Origin: Casuarina equisetifolia
Lineage: Eukaryota > Streptophyta > Magnoliopsida > Fagales > Casuarinaceae
NCBI GenBank assembly: GCA_028551475.1
Contig: CM052359.1
Location: forward strand, 2,543,583-2,607,582
Direction: 5' to 3'
DNA length: 64,000 nucleotides
In this document: piece by piece, positions 1-10,719 of the stretch
Layout: the number at the start of each line of letters is the position of its first letter
Numbering within the stretch: position 1 is the stretch's first letter
The notes under the pieces: model-generated
What the model saw: only the letters and a program-made list of their open reading frames with translations
The model's database searches: none
What the model was told of the DNA's origin: nothing
Position numbers and translations under genes: made by a program

Positions 1-2077
1 TCCTTCTTACTTCCCTATAGTTCAGTTTAGTTTGTCATTGTCCTCGCACCTCAATGCTCCAAAGATGCGACTTGTTAAGATTTGGCATTTTCCTGCATTC
101 CCTCTCGAAGTCTCATTTTTCTAGAATTCATCATTAGGTTTTTCTATATGCTAAAAACATTTCATGCATTCTTTGCTCTTTTTAACGTTCAATCTTCTCT
201 TCAGTGTACAGTTGGAGCAAGGTACTGTGGCATCCCTGCTGGAAGAAAATGGGGTTGTCAAAGGTGTTCAATATAAATCTGAAAATGGTTAACTACATAA
301 TGCTTATGCTCCTCTTACAATTGTTTGTGACGGTTGCTTCTCAAATCTGCGCAAGACTCTTTGCAACCCCAAGGTAAAGCTACCATTCAGAACTATAATA
401 TAGTTATATTTTGCTTCATGTGCTTAAAAATGAATTAGAAAACTATTATGCTAGTTTTATAGAGTTTAGGATGAAAATCTAGAAATATCCCGCATCTACA
501 ATCACTCTTAACAATTTTGCTTTAGTCTAATGAGGTTGACTGATGATATAGATTTCCTTTATCAAGTAGAGGTGCCCTCATGTTTTGCAGGTTTAATTTT
601 GGAGAATTACAAGCTTCCATTTGCAAATCATGGGCATGTCATTTTGGCAGACCCTTCACCTATCTTGTTCTATCAAATTAGTAGTACAGAGGTTCGTTGT
701 TTGGTTGATATACCAAGGAAGAAATTACCTTCTCTTGTGGATGGTGAAATGGCTAGTTATTTGAAAACTACAATGGCACTACAAGTACATGTTGTTTGCG
801 AATGCAATCTTAGCTCAATAGTTGTGTAACTCAATTTCATTCATGGTGCTTTTGTATTCTTTACTTTTCATCATTGTTTTACTTTGCACTTTAACAAGAA
901 AATCTATCTCATACCTTGGATTAATCATGAGAAATTATATTACAGATTCCACTAGAGCTTTAAGATTCCTTCCTATTCGCAGTTAATAAGGGAAATATTA
1001 GAACAATGCCGAATAGAAGCATGCCAACGGATCCACTTCCTACTCCTGGAGCCCTTTTAATGGGTGATGCTTTCAACATGCACCATCCTTTAACTAGTGG
1101 AGGGATGATTGTAGCACTATCTGATATCGTTATACTTAGGGACCTTCTTAAGCCTATGCATAACCTAAATGATGCATTTTTGTTGCACAAATATCTTGAA
1201 TCCTTTTATACCCTGCGCAAGGTGAGCTTTCAATCCTAAATGGTTATTTACATTGTTTATATAGAACCTAAGATGGGAATAATGTCATGATAATGGTACA
1301 AATCTTATAGTAAATAATTTTTGAAACATATGATTTTGGACTCCCAAGTTGTTAAAAGTTTAGGAATTTAAAAACACTTATTTTTTACAACATATTGCAG
1401 CCTGTGGCATTAACAATAAATACTCTCGTTGGTGCCTTGTACAAGGTGTTTTCCACTTCACCTGATATGGCAAGGAAAGAGATGTGCCAAGCATGTTTCG
1501 ACTACTTAAGCCTTGGAGGCATATTTTCAACAGGATCGGTGGCTTTACTTTCTGCTCTAAACCCTTGGCCATTAAGTTTGGTTCTACATTTCTTTTTTTA
1601 TGGCAATATATGGTGTTGGATGCCTCCTCCTACCATTGCCTTCTCCTAAATGCATTTGGATTAGGGCAAAGTTGATTTTGGTGTGTAGTTTTTATCCTTG
1701 TTGGTTGCTCATTGTGGAATGTCATGTCTTGCAAATAGTTTTCTTACCCTTTTTAAGTCCATGGCTATGAATTAAAATTAGACTACTCTTTGACCTTTGT
1801 GGCCTCTATTCTAGTTGATTTTTGGACCATGGATGTCTTGTTTTGACATCCTTTTTTAAAAATCATACACTTCATGACATATAATATTTTTATACATCCC
1901 TTTTAAAAAAGTGTTTTTTTTTTTTTTATACAGAGTGCTTCAAGTATAATATTTTCTATCATCAAGGCTGAAGAAGTAAGGCAAATGTTCTTCCCTACAT
2001 TGGTTCCAGCATATCATAAAACTAAAGCTCCTCCAATCAAGTGTGATATTGATAAGGATATCATGAAAATCAAATAG
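1..2077 (+). pseudogene. Squalene epoxidase (squalene monooxygenase) pseudogene, 3' part
   Basis: Squalene epoxidase is the FAD-dependent ER enzyme that makes 2,3-oxidosqualene for sterols and triterpenes. Five exon-like blocks can be read: about 205-373 (LEQGTV, then APLTIVCDGCFSNLRKTLCNP), 552-784 (HGHVILADPSPILFYQISST), 946-1221 (MPNRSMP, GALLMGDAFNMHHPLT), 1401-1680 (YKVF, DYLSLGG) and 1934-2077 (IKAEEVRQMFFPTLVPAY). Most junctions keep GT/AG. Lesions are visible. There is an in-frame stop after ENG near 288-290 and another just after the third block opens (IPLEL then stop, about 961). The fourth block changes frame near 1590-1602 before a region reading like AIYGVG. The acceptor before block 2 is one base off. 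The usually conserved NMRHPLTGGG is NMHHPLTSGG. The N-terminal FAD-binding exons would lie left of the window. It is a pseudogene; family assignment is firm. Confidence 0.9.
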
Positions 2078-2376
2078 CTAATTGGGAGATTTGTATGCTT
2101 TAGGCATCCATTATAGGATATTGTACCATTGATTTGTTGTTTAATACCTTTAAAATGTGTAAGTACGAAAGAACCATATGTTAAAATGGTTGTAACCCAC
2201 GATGGTTCTAATATAGAGCTAGAGCTCCTTTCGTTAAGTGTGACATTGAAAAGGACATCACGAAAATCAAGTAGTTTGTTTGGAGACTTGTACACCTCAG
2301 GCTTCCAGGGTATTGTACTATTGTTTTGTTATTGATACTTCTAGAAAGTGTAAGTAACTATTAAAAAACCACATGT
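2025..2376 (+). repeat. Degenerate tandem duplication of the squalene epoxidase gene tail
   Basis: The last-exon tail and 3' flank of the pseudogene (about 2025-2183, coding for APPIKCDIDKDIMKIK) are repeated about 195 bp further on (about 2221-2376, with matching GCTCCT, AAGTGTGA, ATTG and AAATCAA...TAG blocks in the same order, then a shared non-coding tail). The two copies have clearly diverged by point changes, so the duplication is not recent. Confidence 0.7.
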
Positions 2377-2703
2377 TAGGACTTTAAATTTGTATTTTTC
2401 CTAACTTTAAGTATTCAATTCATGCTATTTTCATTTCTTTCTCGGACCTTCTTGACTTTGCCCTTTGACTAAAGGGTATATGCATGACTAATATGTGTTA
2501 TGACTCGAACAGTCCATGCAAATGCTTGAAAGAATATGATGGGACAAGAGAACATAAATTAGTAGAGTATGACAAACAAAAGCATGCATTTAACAAGCGT
2601 CTCCAACCCGGCACTCTTCCCTCCCTCCCTCCCTCTTTCTCTCTCGAGCCAAGTTGGCTAAAATGAGAATACATAAAGAAAAAGCCCCAAATATCTTTCA
2701 TCT

Positions 2704-4653
2704 TCACTCGGAATCCGAATCGGGATTAAAAGACGATCTCACTGTCCTGTGCCTATTTTCATGATATTCATCATCTTCTTCATCTTCACCTTCTTTCTTC
2801 TTACTTACAATACCTGCATAATGATGGTTTAGATGCTTGTCATGAGTTAAGCAATAGAGAACACGCTGGAAAAAAGTGTTACCTTTCTTTATTAGTAAGG
2901 CCTCAAGCGTCTTTGTTGTGAAATCATCTTTCCCTCCCAAATCTTGAAACCCAACCAGCCTATCTACTGCGATTCCTTTTCTGAAAGAAATTTTTTGGAA
3001 ATAATAACTCAATGTCATCAAAACATTGATCAAGGCCTATCAGCATTGTGAAAGCTTTGGCTAATAAATGAGAAAGGCTTGTTTGGCCTAACCTCCATGG
3101 AAATTTCACCAAGTATTCATCTTTAAATAATGAAATGGCACAATTATGATATGCATCTTTAATAATAAAAACAAGGAAATAGAACAGTCAAATAACACAG
3201 ATGGGCCGTCACCTGAACAATATGACACAAGGCAGAGTCTTGACTCCTAGTTTGGCAACAAAGAATGGTGCATTCTGCATTTTAAGAATGCTTGTAAGTT
3301 TGCATCTTGGTTGCTTTAAAGGGCTAGATTTTGCTCAGAAATTTGACACTCGAATTCCATTGCAATCATCCAAACTCAAGCAAATCACTAATAAGCTCTC
3401 TATTAAATCATATAAACAGAAGTAATGCATGCGAACCTCAGCATCCAGCTTGACGAACTTCGCATCAACATGCCTTGGTGCAAGGGACTTCAAATGCTTA
3501 TCCACTATCCTATATATATTAATTTGACATTAAACATCTGCCATGAAACTGCAAAGTTTGCAGTTCAAATATGAATATGTCTACTTGAAGAGAAAGAGGA
3601 GAACAAGATTAAAGTAATTGCTTTACTTGCAACGGTAGAACTCCTGATGATAGAAATGACAAATAACTTTTTCACTCTTGGTCACTTCACCCAAGAAGTC
3701 TCCCTCAGTAATCTCCCTGTATTCCCCATGTCCTTGTCTATGTAATGCTTCTCGCTTCTCAGCTTCTTTCTATTCAAATAAATCTTCTCATAAATACTTC
3801 ACTAATTACAGAATGCTTACTCGAAATCTATACACCCTCACACATCCAGGAAAAAAATTATGAAAGAAATCAGAGGTCTAACCTTGAGAGCCGCAATCCG
3901 GTCAGCATGCAGCTTTTCCAGCTCAGGATCCTAACGTCACCAAGTGCAAGTACACCTTCTTAAACGTGAACTTATACAATAATATGCTAGATGAAAGAAG
4001 CACTGTCAAACTTACATCCATCAACTCATCAAGGTCGACCTCCTGGTTAATAGAACTCGATGCCTGTGCCTTTCCTTGAGCAAGCAATTCCTGTAATATC
4101 ACATAAGCACAAGTGAGACTTATAACATGACAGCTTTAATTTTTTTTTTTATAAAAAAAACATATATTAATCAAATCAGGCGAAAGTACTCTGCTCTACC
4201 GAGCAAAACCATCATTTAACATTGGAACGCGAAATATATCATATCATAAATAAGATAGGTGTGTCATTGAGCTGTAATCATGTGGAAACCGAAGTAACGT
4301 TACATTCTTCTAGTTTTTTTTTCCCCTGCGTCCATCATACAAGGAACAAAAGCAACTCAAAGAACTTGCATTTGGCTAGTATGTAAACACCAAAACAAAA
4401 AAAAAAAAGAATAGAGGGCACTTATTACATTTCTTCTCTAGCCGCTGCTTGCAAAACTTTAGGAGAACGTCTCACCGTGACACCAAGTAACAAAATTGAA
4501 CATACTGATCACAAAAAAAAAAAAAAAACTCGCAATTAAGAAAGCAATAAAAAGCAGTAAACAGAAGACCTTCTGATAATCACGAGCAGCGGCTGCCATC
4601 ACATTCCCAAATGCTAAGTTTGAGAGCTTCGATTTCACAGAATCCGGATCCAT
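2704..4653 (-). CDS. TXND9-type thioredoxin-domain (phosducin-like) protein, complete, 8 exons
   Basis: Eight exons can be assembled with GT donors and AG acceptors: 4570-4653, 4016-4090, 3883-3930, 3627-3769, 3437-3509, 3213-3274, 2883-2980 and 2704-2813. They sum to 693 nt, coding 230 aa with no stop. The start is the ATG at 4651-4653 (MDPDSVKSKLSNLAFGNVM). The order is a short N-terminal helix, a charged coiled-coil stretch (ELEKLHADRIAALKKEAEKR, about residues 56-75), a thioredoxin fold in which the usual CxxC is replaced by HQEFYRCK, the cis-proline loop (KTLPCVILF), and an acidic C-tail (EGEDEEDDEYH, PDSDSE). This matches plant homologues of mammalian TXND9/PHLP3, such as Arabidopsis At2g18990, which are thought to work with the cytosolic chaperonin CCT and tubulin folding. 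A longer reading that starts upstream at 4967 is in another frame and is not preferred. Confidence 0.95.
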
Positions 4654-4967
4654 CTCTTCCTCTGAGAAATTTTTGAGAATTTCGCAATCAAGACCAGTGC
4701 AATCGATATCGTTTTGAATCGAAAAAATCGTAAGTTATGAACTTGAACACAAAGGGATCTGGAAATCGAAGCCCTTACCAGTGCAGATCGCGTAACAGAG
4801 TGCGAAGGAGAAATGTTCTTCTTAGCGGCTTCAGAGAGTGACTTCGTACTGGGAGACGAAAAAGTTAAAAGGGAAAGAGAAAAGGTTGTCAAACGACGCG
4901 TTTTGAGTTTAAACGGGTTTGGTTCCCAAATTCCCAAATCGTCACATTGAAGAGAAAACGTTGTCAT

Positions 4968-5560
4968 TGAAACTTTTTACCACGAAACTGTAAAATGTTA
5001 TAGTAACTTCTTGAAGTTATTATTACATTTAAAGTTGGGTTTTTATGATCCTGAATTTCAGTCCATTTTTTTTAAAAAACTCTTTTACTCTGCAATTTTA
5101 TTTTGTAATTACTCCAAAATTTACTTTCTCTTTGAAATAAATTGCTTATAAAAAATAGAAAGCATGAAATAAATAATTTACTTAAACTATGACATTATAT
5201 TTTGTCTTCTCCAAGTATTCAAGATTGAAAACAACGACGAATAGAGTATTACAAACTTAAGTTCATGATGATATTATGTTCAAACTATTTAAAGAGTTTC
5301 TTTACATAACTTTGAATGAGATTATGTTTCAAGTTATTAAATAGTTAAAAACAATCAAGAAAAAAAGTTAAGATTTCTTAGTTTTCATTGTATTTATTAA
5401 TACAAATTTAATTTAAACTAAGGTTATTCATGACTTATAGGTTTACCAATTATCTTTTAAAAAATGATAATTTATTACTTTGATAATATAGTTCTCTCAA
5501 GTTTTTATTTTAAGACTAATGGTTCCGATACTTGGTAGATAAATAAATGGTCAGCATATG
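4968..5560. other. AT-rich intergenic stretch
   Basis: About 600 bp of AT-rich sequence between the thioredoxin-domain gene and the first NLR remnant. I see no coding potential, RNA gene or mobile-element signature here. Confidence 0.6.
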
Positions 5561-5699
5561 GGATTGGACGACAAAATAGTGAAGAGTTGCAGAACCTCAC
5601 ATTTTCCTCCTTTGTGAGGGATTGCAACATGATATTTCTTTAATATCATACAAAGATTCAATCTCCACAATCATTCACAAAATCACAACTTTATGAAAG

Positions 5700-5935
5700 G
5701 TTATGCACTCCATGGCTCCCATCTTATAGAAAGGATCATGGAGTTCAGTGATCTCTGCAAAGGGGTCTCAAGGCCTTTATGACTTTCACTTATCACAGTA
5801 AATCTGCATGTTGATCACGGAGAAGAGCTTTGATAATGACATGGTTTATCACTAACAGGAAAAGGAAACTAATGTCTTGCAACCTCAAAACTGAGATAAT
5901 TATGAATAATACAACAGATTCATTCCCTTGCGACC
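5700..5935. repeat. Copy of the ZRK-ZAR1 intergenic spacer
   Basis: This stretch (for example AAAGGATCATGGAG, TCAAGGCCTTTATGAC, GAAGAGCTTTGATAAT) matches, with divergence, the spacer between the intact ZRK and the intact ZAR1 at about 24830-24960 and a third copy near 14690-14830. It marks the downstream side of the first ZAR1 remnant and shows that flanks were duplicated along with genes. Confidence 0.6.
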
Positions 5936-5949
5936 TTTAGCTCAAAATC

Positions 5950-6893
5950 CGAGAGGGGTTCAATCTACCAGGCAGTATATGCCATAACCTACAAAGCTCT
6001 GTTGGGATTCTGAGATATCATCCATGGAGACTGAAAGAAAACTTAATGCAGGAAGTAAGAGATTTTTGAGCTTCTCAATGAATTCGCCATCTCTCAATCT
6101 AAGTATATCTTGGACAGATGTTGGACTTCTGGGAGATTTATGAGGACAGTTTCATCATCATCAGAAATCTCATAATCTCCAATCATTTCTATGTCCAGCT
6201 TCTTCAGTTTAGATAAATTTCTCAGTTCAGCAATTTGACAACCTTGTGTTTGGTGTGGTCCAGCAGGTCTAAACCCCATCAATACTTCAAGGTTTGAAAG
6301 CCTTCCCAAGCCTTCGGCATGCATTCAAGTGCAAGGCAATGGCTCACGTTCAGGACTCTCAGCTTCTTCAAAGTCGCAATGTAAGAAGGAAGTATTTTCA
6401 GATCTTGACAAAAACTTACATCCAACACCTGCAGGTTGCTCAGCTTCTCAAGTGATGGTGGTAATTGAACCAATGGATGAGTATTGCTTAAGCTGAGGTT
6501 AATTATTTTCTGACCGAAATCAATCTGGTTTAGAATACTTGAGAGAGATGTGGGCACACAAAGTGTTCTTGATGTGCTGCACGTAAATTTGCTCATTTCG
6601 GCAGTCTTGGTAGAGGAAGAAAAGGCCTGTAAAGTGCTTGTGATGCCCAAATGGTGACAGGGACAAGATGCAATGTGTTTGGTAATTTTTTCGTTGATTC
6701 CTTTGAGGCGCCTTCCACTGCCACATTGATGAGAAGCCTTTGTTGGTTTAGGGCACATTAACGCACCAGGGGAAAGGAGTTCATCATCATCACTAGACTG
6801 AAGTTGGCGACCTTCTAATATGTATACGGCTTCAGATGTCAGTTCTGAAGGAGCATCAAGCAGTTTTTCCAAGCTTACTACCGCTTCCACCAT
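5950..6893 (-). pseudogene. ZAR1-like NLR remnant 1 with in-frame loss of the NB-ARC region
   Basis: From an ATG at 6891-6893 there is an open frame of 204 codons whose parts match the intact ZAR1 at 25462-28023 in order. They are the N-terminal helix (MVEAVVSLEKLLDAPSE), the region after the EDVID-like helix (ILEGRQLQSSDDDELL), then RRLKGINEKITK fused directly to CHHLGITST. In the intact protein those last two motifs lie about 400 residues apart, so the nucleotide-binding domain is gone while the frame is kept. A further in-frame loss removes YLRVLDLSKSIFDAYL. LRRs follow (SLSNTHPLVQLPPSLEKL). A frameshift near 6300-6310 moves the remaining LRRs (GLGRLSNLEVLMGFRPA) to another frame, which ends at 6094. 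Weaker similarity to the gene end continues to about 5950. It cannot be a working ATP-switch NLR; whether it is transcribed is unknown. Confidence 0.85.
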
Positions 6894-7210
6894 TTCTTAT
6901 CCTTGCAAAACATTGTAAGGAAAAGAAAAATAAGACTTCAACAGTACAGAAACACTAAGGAGGAAGGAACCATCAAAGAATGGTGGAAATCCAATCAAGA
7001 ATGGCTGAGATCAGGTAATCTCAGAGAGATTGTGTAGGACAGGTTCCTTCTCCTGCTGGAAAATGTTAATGCATGGAGTGCTATCAGATAACCATTGCCT
7101 AGAGTTGAATGGCATAGGTTGATATGTCATCCAAGAGCTATTCCAGAGCATACTTCTGTGGGTTAACTTTAAGATACAAAACCATTTTTAAGGAAGAATT
7201 ACATTCTACA
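6894..7210 (-). repeat. ZAR1 5' flank, copy 1
   Basis: The upstream region of remnant 1 (landmarks AATGGTGGAAATC, CCATTGCCTAGAGTTGAATG, CATCCAAGAGCTATTCCAGA) is shared with 15540-15740 and, more diverged, with 28090-28290 upstream of the intact ZAR1. Three copies of one promoter/5' UTR region show that each ZAR1 remnant came from a full-length duplicate. Confidence 0.75.
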
Positions 7211-7436
7211 AGCATAGATGAACAGTTTTCGAGCTGTTCTACTGTAGCTACTTTGGTTTACTCATATTTATCACTTCTGCCTTGAAGTGAATGCAACGAA
7301 TCATGGTGGAAATCAAGGAATTTAGAAGACAGAGGAAAATGTCAGAGATAAACTTCTCAAGTAGGCGGCTACGCCAAAACTGGAGTAGTCCTTCGTCGAT
7401 TTTCATATGATAAGATCATGTAGTATGTGAGTATTG

Positions 7437-8053
7437 ATTTTCTCTTTGGCTTGAATCAATGTTCATTCTTATCTATTAAAAGTAAGTAATGTTTTTCTTC
7501 TAAAACTTGTGTTTATGAAGTTATTTTAGAAGTTTAAGTAAAATTTACAAAGAAAAGTAAATTAAACCAAATCAAATACTGTCTTAAATTTATTTATGAT
7601 CAAACTTAAAGTATAAAGTAAGGATAAACAATTAAGACTTTTAAAGATTTTTTAATCTAATATATCATAATAACTTAGGTTTAGCACCCTTAAAGGGCTC
7701 ATATAGGGCAACAAAGGCTCACAATATTTGAAATTTGGTATAATAACTCAAGTGAAGATCAATAAGGTTGGGAAGTTTAGAAATACTAACTAATATTGTT
7801 GTAAGTTTGTTTCTATAAAGATTTAATGACTCGATTAAAGATAAACAACTAAAATTATTAGGAATATTTGCATATGACAAATTGAGAAAACTCAAATCTA
7901 ATGCTTTTAAAGAGCTAAAGCCTAGGAAAAAATTAGGATGCCAAAGACTAGATAGGTTTTCTCTTTGGCTTGAATCAATGTTCATTCTTATTTGTTAAAA
8001 GTAAGTAATGTTTTTCTTTTAGAACTTGTGTTTATGAAGTTTTTTCAGAAGCT
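7437..8053. repeat. About 95-bp direct repeats flanking an inserted NLR fragment
   Basis: The stretch 7437-7532 (containing TTTGGCTTGAATCAATGTTC and AAAAGTAAGTAATGTTTTTC) recurs almost unchanged at 7958-8053. The pair brackets about 425 bp that contain the LRR fragment listed separately. This is a segmental duplication or insertion footprint; no terminal inverted repeats or LTR ends are seen. Confidence 0.75.
7719..7985 (-). pseudogene. LRR fragment resembling a TIR-type NLR
   Basis: An 88-codon open stretch reads FSSLKALDLSFLNLSYANIP, FSCLSLIESLNLYRNKLTTI and SISKLPNLIDLHLSY, three consecutive leucine-rich repeats of the style seen in plant TNL proteins (LSSLESLNLSGN, SISQLPNLxxLxLS). It is unlike the LRRs of the neighbouring ZAR1 copies, so it has a separate origin. 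No TIR, NB-ARC or start codon context is visible nearby. It is a gene fragment and probably not expressed as such. Confidence 0.65.
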
Positions 8054-8740
8054 CCTTCGCAAGCTTCCCACCCCACAAAGCCAAGATTTCACCAATTAAA
8101 AGACAAGTACATAACGCAAAGAATCAAGAATCGGAAATATCTGTAAGAAGCTTGTTTCATCATGCTCTAAAAGTTACTCGAAGCAAGAACAGAAAGCAGC
8201 AGAACAAAGTCATAAGTCAGAGAACATTAAATCTTCAACAGTGATGCCCAGTATCTCACGGAACTAATTAACTATGATCTGCAATAAAAGGCCCCAAGCA
8301 TACAGGATTAATCAGAAAAGCAGTTTATATGTCAGTCAATAAATCAGAGGCTTTGGATCATCTCAACACTTACAATTGAACCTTGTCGGAGAAGATCAAC
8401 CAGACTGCAAAAACCTTTCCTCCTCCTCTGAAAGAACTCGGGAACTCACGGTTTGGTCGACAGACAGACAAGCCCAAATGCAGAAACCAAAACTTGAGAG
8501 GAATGAGAGTTCCAGGGAAAGATGTTCCTTAATCACTAAGCTCGTACGAGACTGCGCAACGGCCATGAATTTCCATAACGATCCTTCTATGATTGGGCAT
8601 AACAATGGACAAGCAACTTCTAGTTTGGCATTTGAGCTATGATAACTAAAGGACATAAATGGGAATGGGATGGCTAGTCCCTCGTCAACTCGAAGTCAAC
8701 CCAAGAAATGTGTGAACTGAACTTGTCCACGAAGTCTGAA
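8040..8740 (-). repeat. Repeat module R, copy near the ZAR1 remnant
   Basis: This is a diverged copy of the module found again at 28.6-30.2, 35.0-36.7 and 42.4-43.2 kb (shared landmarks GCCAAGATTTCACCAA, GAAATATCTGTAAGAAGCTT, GATGCCCAGTATCTCACG). The small exon-like block seen in the other copies is present at about 8220-8278, with an AG acceptor, but its GTAAGT donor is lost. No product can be assigned. Confidence 0.55.
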
Positions 8741-9471
8741 GAAAAAGTAGCGACGGCCAGAACTTCACTCCTCTCCGTCGTTACTTCCCATTGCCTTCCT
8801 GTCTGCTAACTCTGTTTCTGGGAAATCGCAGAGATTGCAGAACAAGTTGATTGCTCAATACCAATACCGTATAGAATACTTGGGAAATGTATGATTGATC
8901 CCTGTTTTTATATGACTGACTTGGTTTTGATTTGGACATATGGGAGGGATATTCTCTTGAACTTGTCCAAGTCGTTCTGCAAGTCTTTCTTTAAGTTTTT
9001 CTCCGAACAGGTGAGAGAAGACAACTTCTTTTGTCATGTGCCCATCTTATCATCATATGTTGACCGACCCATTTACCTTTGTGACTCAAGAAATGATCAT
9101 AAGCAGATAATTTTTCCGTGGATTTGTCCTTGACATCATCACAGTTTGAATGCTAGAACAAATCGAGGTAAGTCCAGAATCCTATAAAGTTCCTAAATTC
9201 AGCCACTTTCTTTGAAGAATATTTATAGAGATAATTGGAAATACCAAAGTAAATGAACTAATAATAGCTCGTAAGAAATTCAGTGCCGAGGAGACACTTT
9301 GGGAAGGTAGATCCAAATTCAAATAGACAAGCGTAGATAAAGATCATTAACTGATTCCCGAAAAAGAAAAAAGGGAAAAAGATTGTAACTCGATAGATTA
9401 TATATATTAAACAGGAAAAAAGGTGTAGGTCCACTCTCTTAAGAAGCGTAGCCCAAAATGGAGAAATAAAT
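8740..9471. repeat. ZRK 3' flank, copy a (left part)
   Basis: Matches 22040-22705, the 3' flank of the intact ZRK, over several hundred bases (landmarks CTCCGTCGTTACTTCCCATT, GACTCAAGAAATGATCATAA, AGAAGCGTAGCCCAAAATGG). The match is cut by the insertion at 9472-10164 and resumes at 10165. No gene is visible. Confidence 0.75.
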
Positions 9472-10164
9472 ATGGGACCTGAAGAAGACAAGATAGACTT
9501 TTTCCTTAATATATCAGGGACAAAACTTTAAAAATTACATTAATAGTAAAATAGACAAAACCTTTACAAAAGATAAGGCCACTCGGGCTTGTTAGTACAA
9601 TACCCTTGTAGGGCTACTCAAAGGCTATAAAGGCCGAACTACATAAACCTACAGGGCCGTACATCTCAAGGGTCATAAAGGCCCAAATAATCCAAAACAA
9701 TGGCTTAAAAAGTCAACCACCTTCAAAGGCCGTTTGGGGCCGTCCCAACCAAATTTCCGTTAGGCTCGAAAAATAGATGAGAAAAGTGACAAGATAGGCT
9801 TGAGTTTTGGGTGTTTATTGTTAGGTTTTATATTATTGTAAGGTTTTTTCAATAACTACATTATATTATATTATATTATATTATATTATTTCTTTTAAAT
9901 AAAGCCCAAGATTTGAAATTTTTAAAATTAGCCATATTAGTAGTGCAAAACCTAGTCATAGTAGATTAAGAATTAGGTTTATTTAATACAAAACAAGGAT
10001 TAAGAAACTTTGTTATCAGTTTCTACTAAAGAGAAAACTTAAGGTTTTGATATATTTCTCTATTGATTTTATATTTTTTTAAAGAATTTCATTTCAAGTT
10101 GTTTTTATCTTCTAATGTTTACTTTATTTTCAAGAGCACACTTAATAGTTCTTTGGGTGTGACA
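9472..10164. mobile_element. Solo-LTR-like insertion, about 690 bp
   Basis: Comparison with the paralogous ZRK flank at about 22700 shows a clean insertion: AGAAATAAAT is followed there directly by CCCAAGTGAAAC, but here about 690 bp intervene. The inserted DNA begins TGGGACC (after one A), ends GTGTGACA, and AAAT occurs on both sides, as expected for TG...CA LTR ends and a short target-site duplication. It contains a TTATA-rich array at about 9858-9888 and no coding potential. A solo LTR is the best reading; a non-autonomous element is possible. Confidence 0.55.
9858..9888. repeat. TTATA simple repeat
   Basis: About six tandem TTATA-type units (ACATTATATTATATTATATT...) inside the 690-bp insertion. 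Confidence 0.85.
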
Positions 10165-10422
10165 AAATCCCAAGTGAAACCCATGAAAATTCTAAATATT
10201 CCATCCAAGGGATATTTATCAGGAAAAAAAGAAATAAAGATTGTTGAAATTACACATGAGAATTGATTGATAGTATCTGAGAGATTTTAGTCAGATTAGT
10301 ATAAAGAGGTCATTCAAAGGGAAGTAACAATAAAATTCAAGTACATAATCAGTCACAAATACAATTAAATTGAACCAAAACAAACAGAGGAAAATTGATA
10401 GATCAAGTGAGAAAAAAAAAAT
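10165..10422. repeat. ZRK 3' flank, copy a (right part)
   Basis: Resumes the match to 22705-22950 (GAAATTACACATGAGAATTG, ATAATCAGTCACAAATACA) and leads into the end of ZRK remnant a. A third copy lies at 11940-12095. Confidence 0.75.
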
Positions 10423-10711
10423 TCATGTGATGGACCTCTCAATCCGCCTGAAGTCTTTTAAGCTCATGTAATATCACGCCGTAGGAAACATCAGTGGATA
10501 TGAACAGGGAAAGGTCAGGATGATAATTATCGGTTGCTGGTATAAGTTCTTGACAGGAGAAGCTGCGGATGGGAATAGGTCTGCCATTACAAGCGGCAAC
10601 CAGCCTCTCCAGAACAAGGCCTCCATCCTCTAGAAATGCACTTTCTCCGTCTTCTTCTCCCTCTTTTCGTTCAGGATCTACACAAGCAGCGAACAGCTTC
10701 TTCAATCCCAT
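10423..10711 (-). pseudogene. ZED1-related pseudokinase remnant a, collapsed by internal deletion
   Basis: The ATG at 10709-10711 opens the ZRK N-terminus (MGLKKLFAACVDPER, then LVLERLVAACNGRPIPIRSF, ATDNYHPDLSLF), closely like the intact ZRK. After about residue 70 the reading jumps to STDVSYGVI, resembling the late VDVYAFGVVVLEL segment. Then come the last codons of the gene, RRIERS, in a shifted frame, and the usual stop at 10423-10425. Nearly all of the kinase-like fold is missing while both ends remain. In the first frame the product would be 90 aa, ending at 10439. It cannot work as a ZAR1 adaptor. Confidence 0.85.
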
Positions 10712-10719
10712 GCTTCCCT

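Noticed and set aside
4635..4967. 110-codon - strand frame upstream of the thioredoxin-domain gene
   Set aside because: Out of frame with the conserved start at 4653; most likely 5' UTR of that gene.
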